Positions 63,794 through 64,000 of a DNA stretch of 64,000 nt are shown in pieces (the first letter of the stretch is position 1; each line of letters opens with the position of its first letter). Source of the stretch: Phycisphaerales bacterium (lineage in GTDB: Bacteria > Planctomycetota > Phycisphaerae > Phycisphaerales > UBA1924). A model generated the notes under the pieces. The model saw nothing but the letters and a program-made list of their open reading frames with translations. It was not told where the DNA came from and searched no databases. The stretch covers positions 1 to 64,000 of the forward strand of contig JADLGW010000012.1 in the NCBI GenBank assembly GCA_020849105.1, read 5' to 3'. A program made the position numbers and the translations under genes.

Positions 63794-64000
63794 TCTTCTG
63801 TTCCTCCCGGCCTCAATCGGGCCGCTCTCTAGGCCCCCGGCGTCCGCGGGCGCACAGGGACAAATGCATGACGGCTGACCAGTTCGCGGGGTCTCCACTC
63901 CATACGCCCATCCGCCGAACGCGGATGCAGGGCTCCGCACAGGTTGTAGCACGGTTTCCGGCCCCCGGCCACCGAGAACAACACTTTTGTTCCGCATGAT
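63794..64000. other. Right-edge intergenic region, no gene seen
   Basis: 207 bases upstream of the dockerin-tailed gene. It would hold that gene's promoter on the minus strand, with 'cttcctcccgg' providing a GGAGG ribosome site on the minus strand. No other feature was recognised. Confidence 0.5.

Overview
The window looks like a piece of chromosome from a high-GC planctomycete, most likely class Phycisphaerae. This is inferred from gene content, not from a marker-gene match. The supporting signs are GC-type dockerin tails (two intact, one decayed) with the CYPDCN/DCNGDG...NLSDFGCF...FALGCP pattern, a PEP-CTERM-like surface protein, several prepilin-type secreted proteins, and an alternative complex III operon joined to a caa3-type oxidase. 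Apart from small repeats and one decayed gene, nothing here looks like a mobile element, prophage or CRISPR array.

Region by region: 1-4.1 kb has a decayed dockerin gene, two secreted proteins of unknown function, a tRNA-Cys with an unusually long variable arm, and a four-domain S1 RNA-binding protein. 4.1-6 kb (minus strand) holds an ECF sigma factor with a probable anti-sigma partner and a secreted protein. 6.1-8.1 kb is a TPP riboswitch followed by thiC. 8.3-11.1 kb has a small hypothetical, a protein with a degenerate HD-like domain, an HU-type protein and an outer-membrane beta-barrel candidate. 11.1-27.1 kb is the respiratory block: heme A synthase (ctaA, minus strand) diverges from actABCDEF, a small membrane protein, SCO and coxBACD. 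Electrons would pass from quinol through alternative complex III to a caa3 oxidase that carries its own cytochrome c domain. CtaA supplies heme A and SCO the CuA centre.

27.1-33.6 kb holds envelope genes (BamD-like, LptE-like), ftsH, a PLP aminotransferase and a TlpA-like thioredoxin. 33.7-37.6 kb is the most distinctive region: a well-formed cobalamin riboswitch precedes a tightly packed run of four genes. These are a PEP-CTERM-like surface protein, a PQQ-type beta-propeller with a dockerin tail, a prepilin-like protein and a BFD-like [2Fe-2S] protein. None is a recognised B12 enzyme or transporter, so this is a candidate undescribed B12-responsive surface system.

37.6-52 kb has a lipoprotein nuclease/phosphatase-like protein, a glycogen debranching enzyme, folK, a catalytically dead M16 homologue, dapB, a 22-residue Lys/Arg microprotein gene, an amidohydrolase, phenylalanine hydroxylase and arginine decarboxylase. 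52-64 kb has an SppA-like protease, a prepilin-like protein, asnS, an ALDH7-type dehydrogenase, rpiA, ppa, a 3-hydroxyacyl-CoA dehydrogenase, a TPR/RecX pair, a rhodanese, a membrane-tethered sigma-like protein and a dockerin-tailed secreted protein.

Intergenic space carries three families of small hairpin repeats, some with compensatory stem changes. One copy appears to sit inside the P3 stem of the thiC riboswitch.
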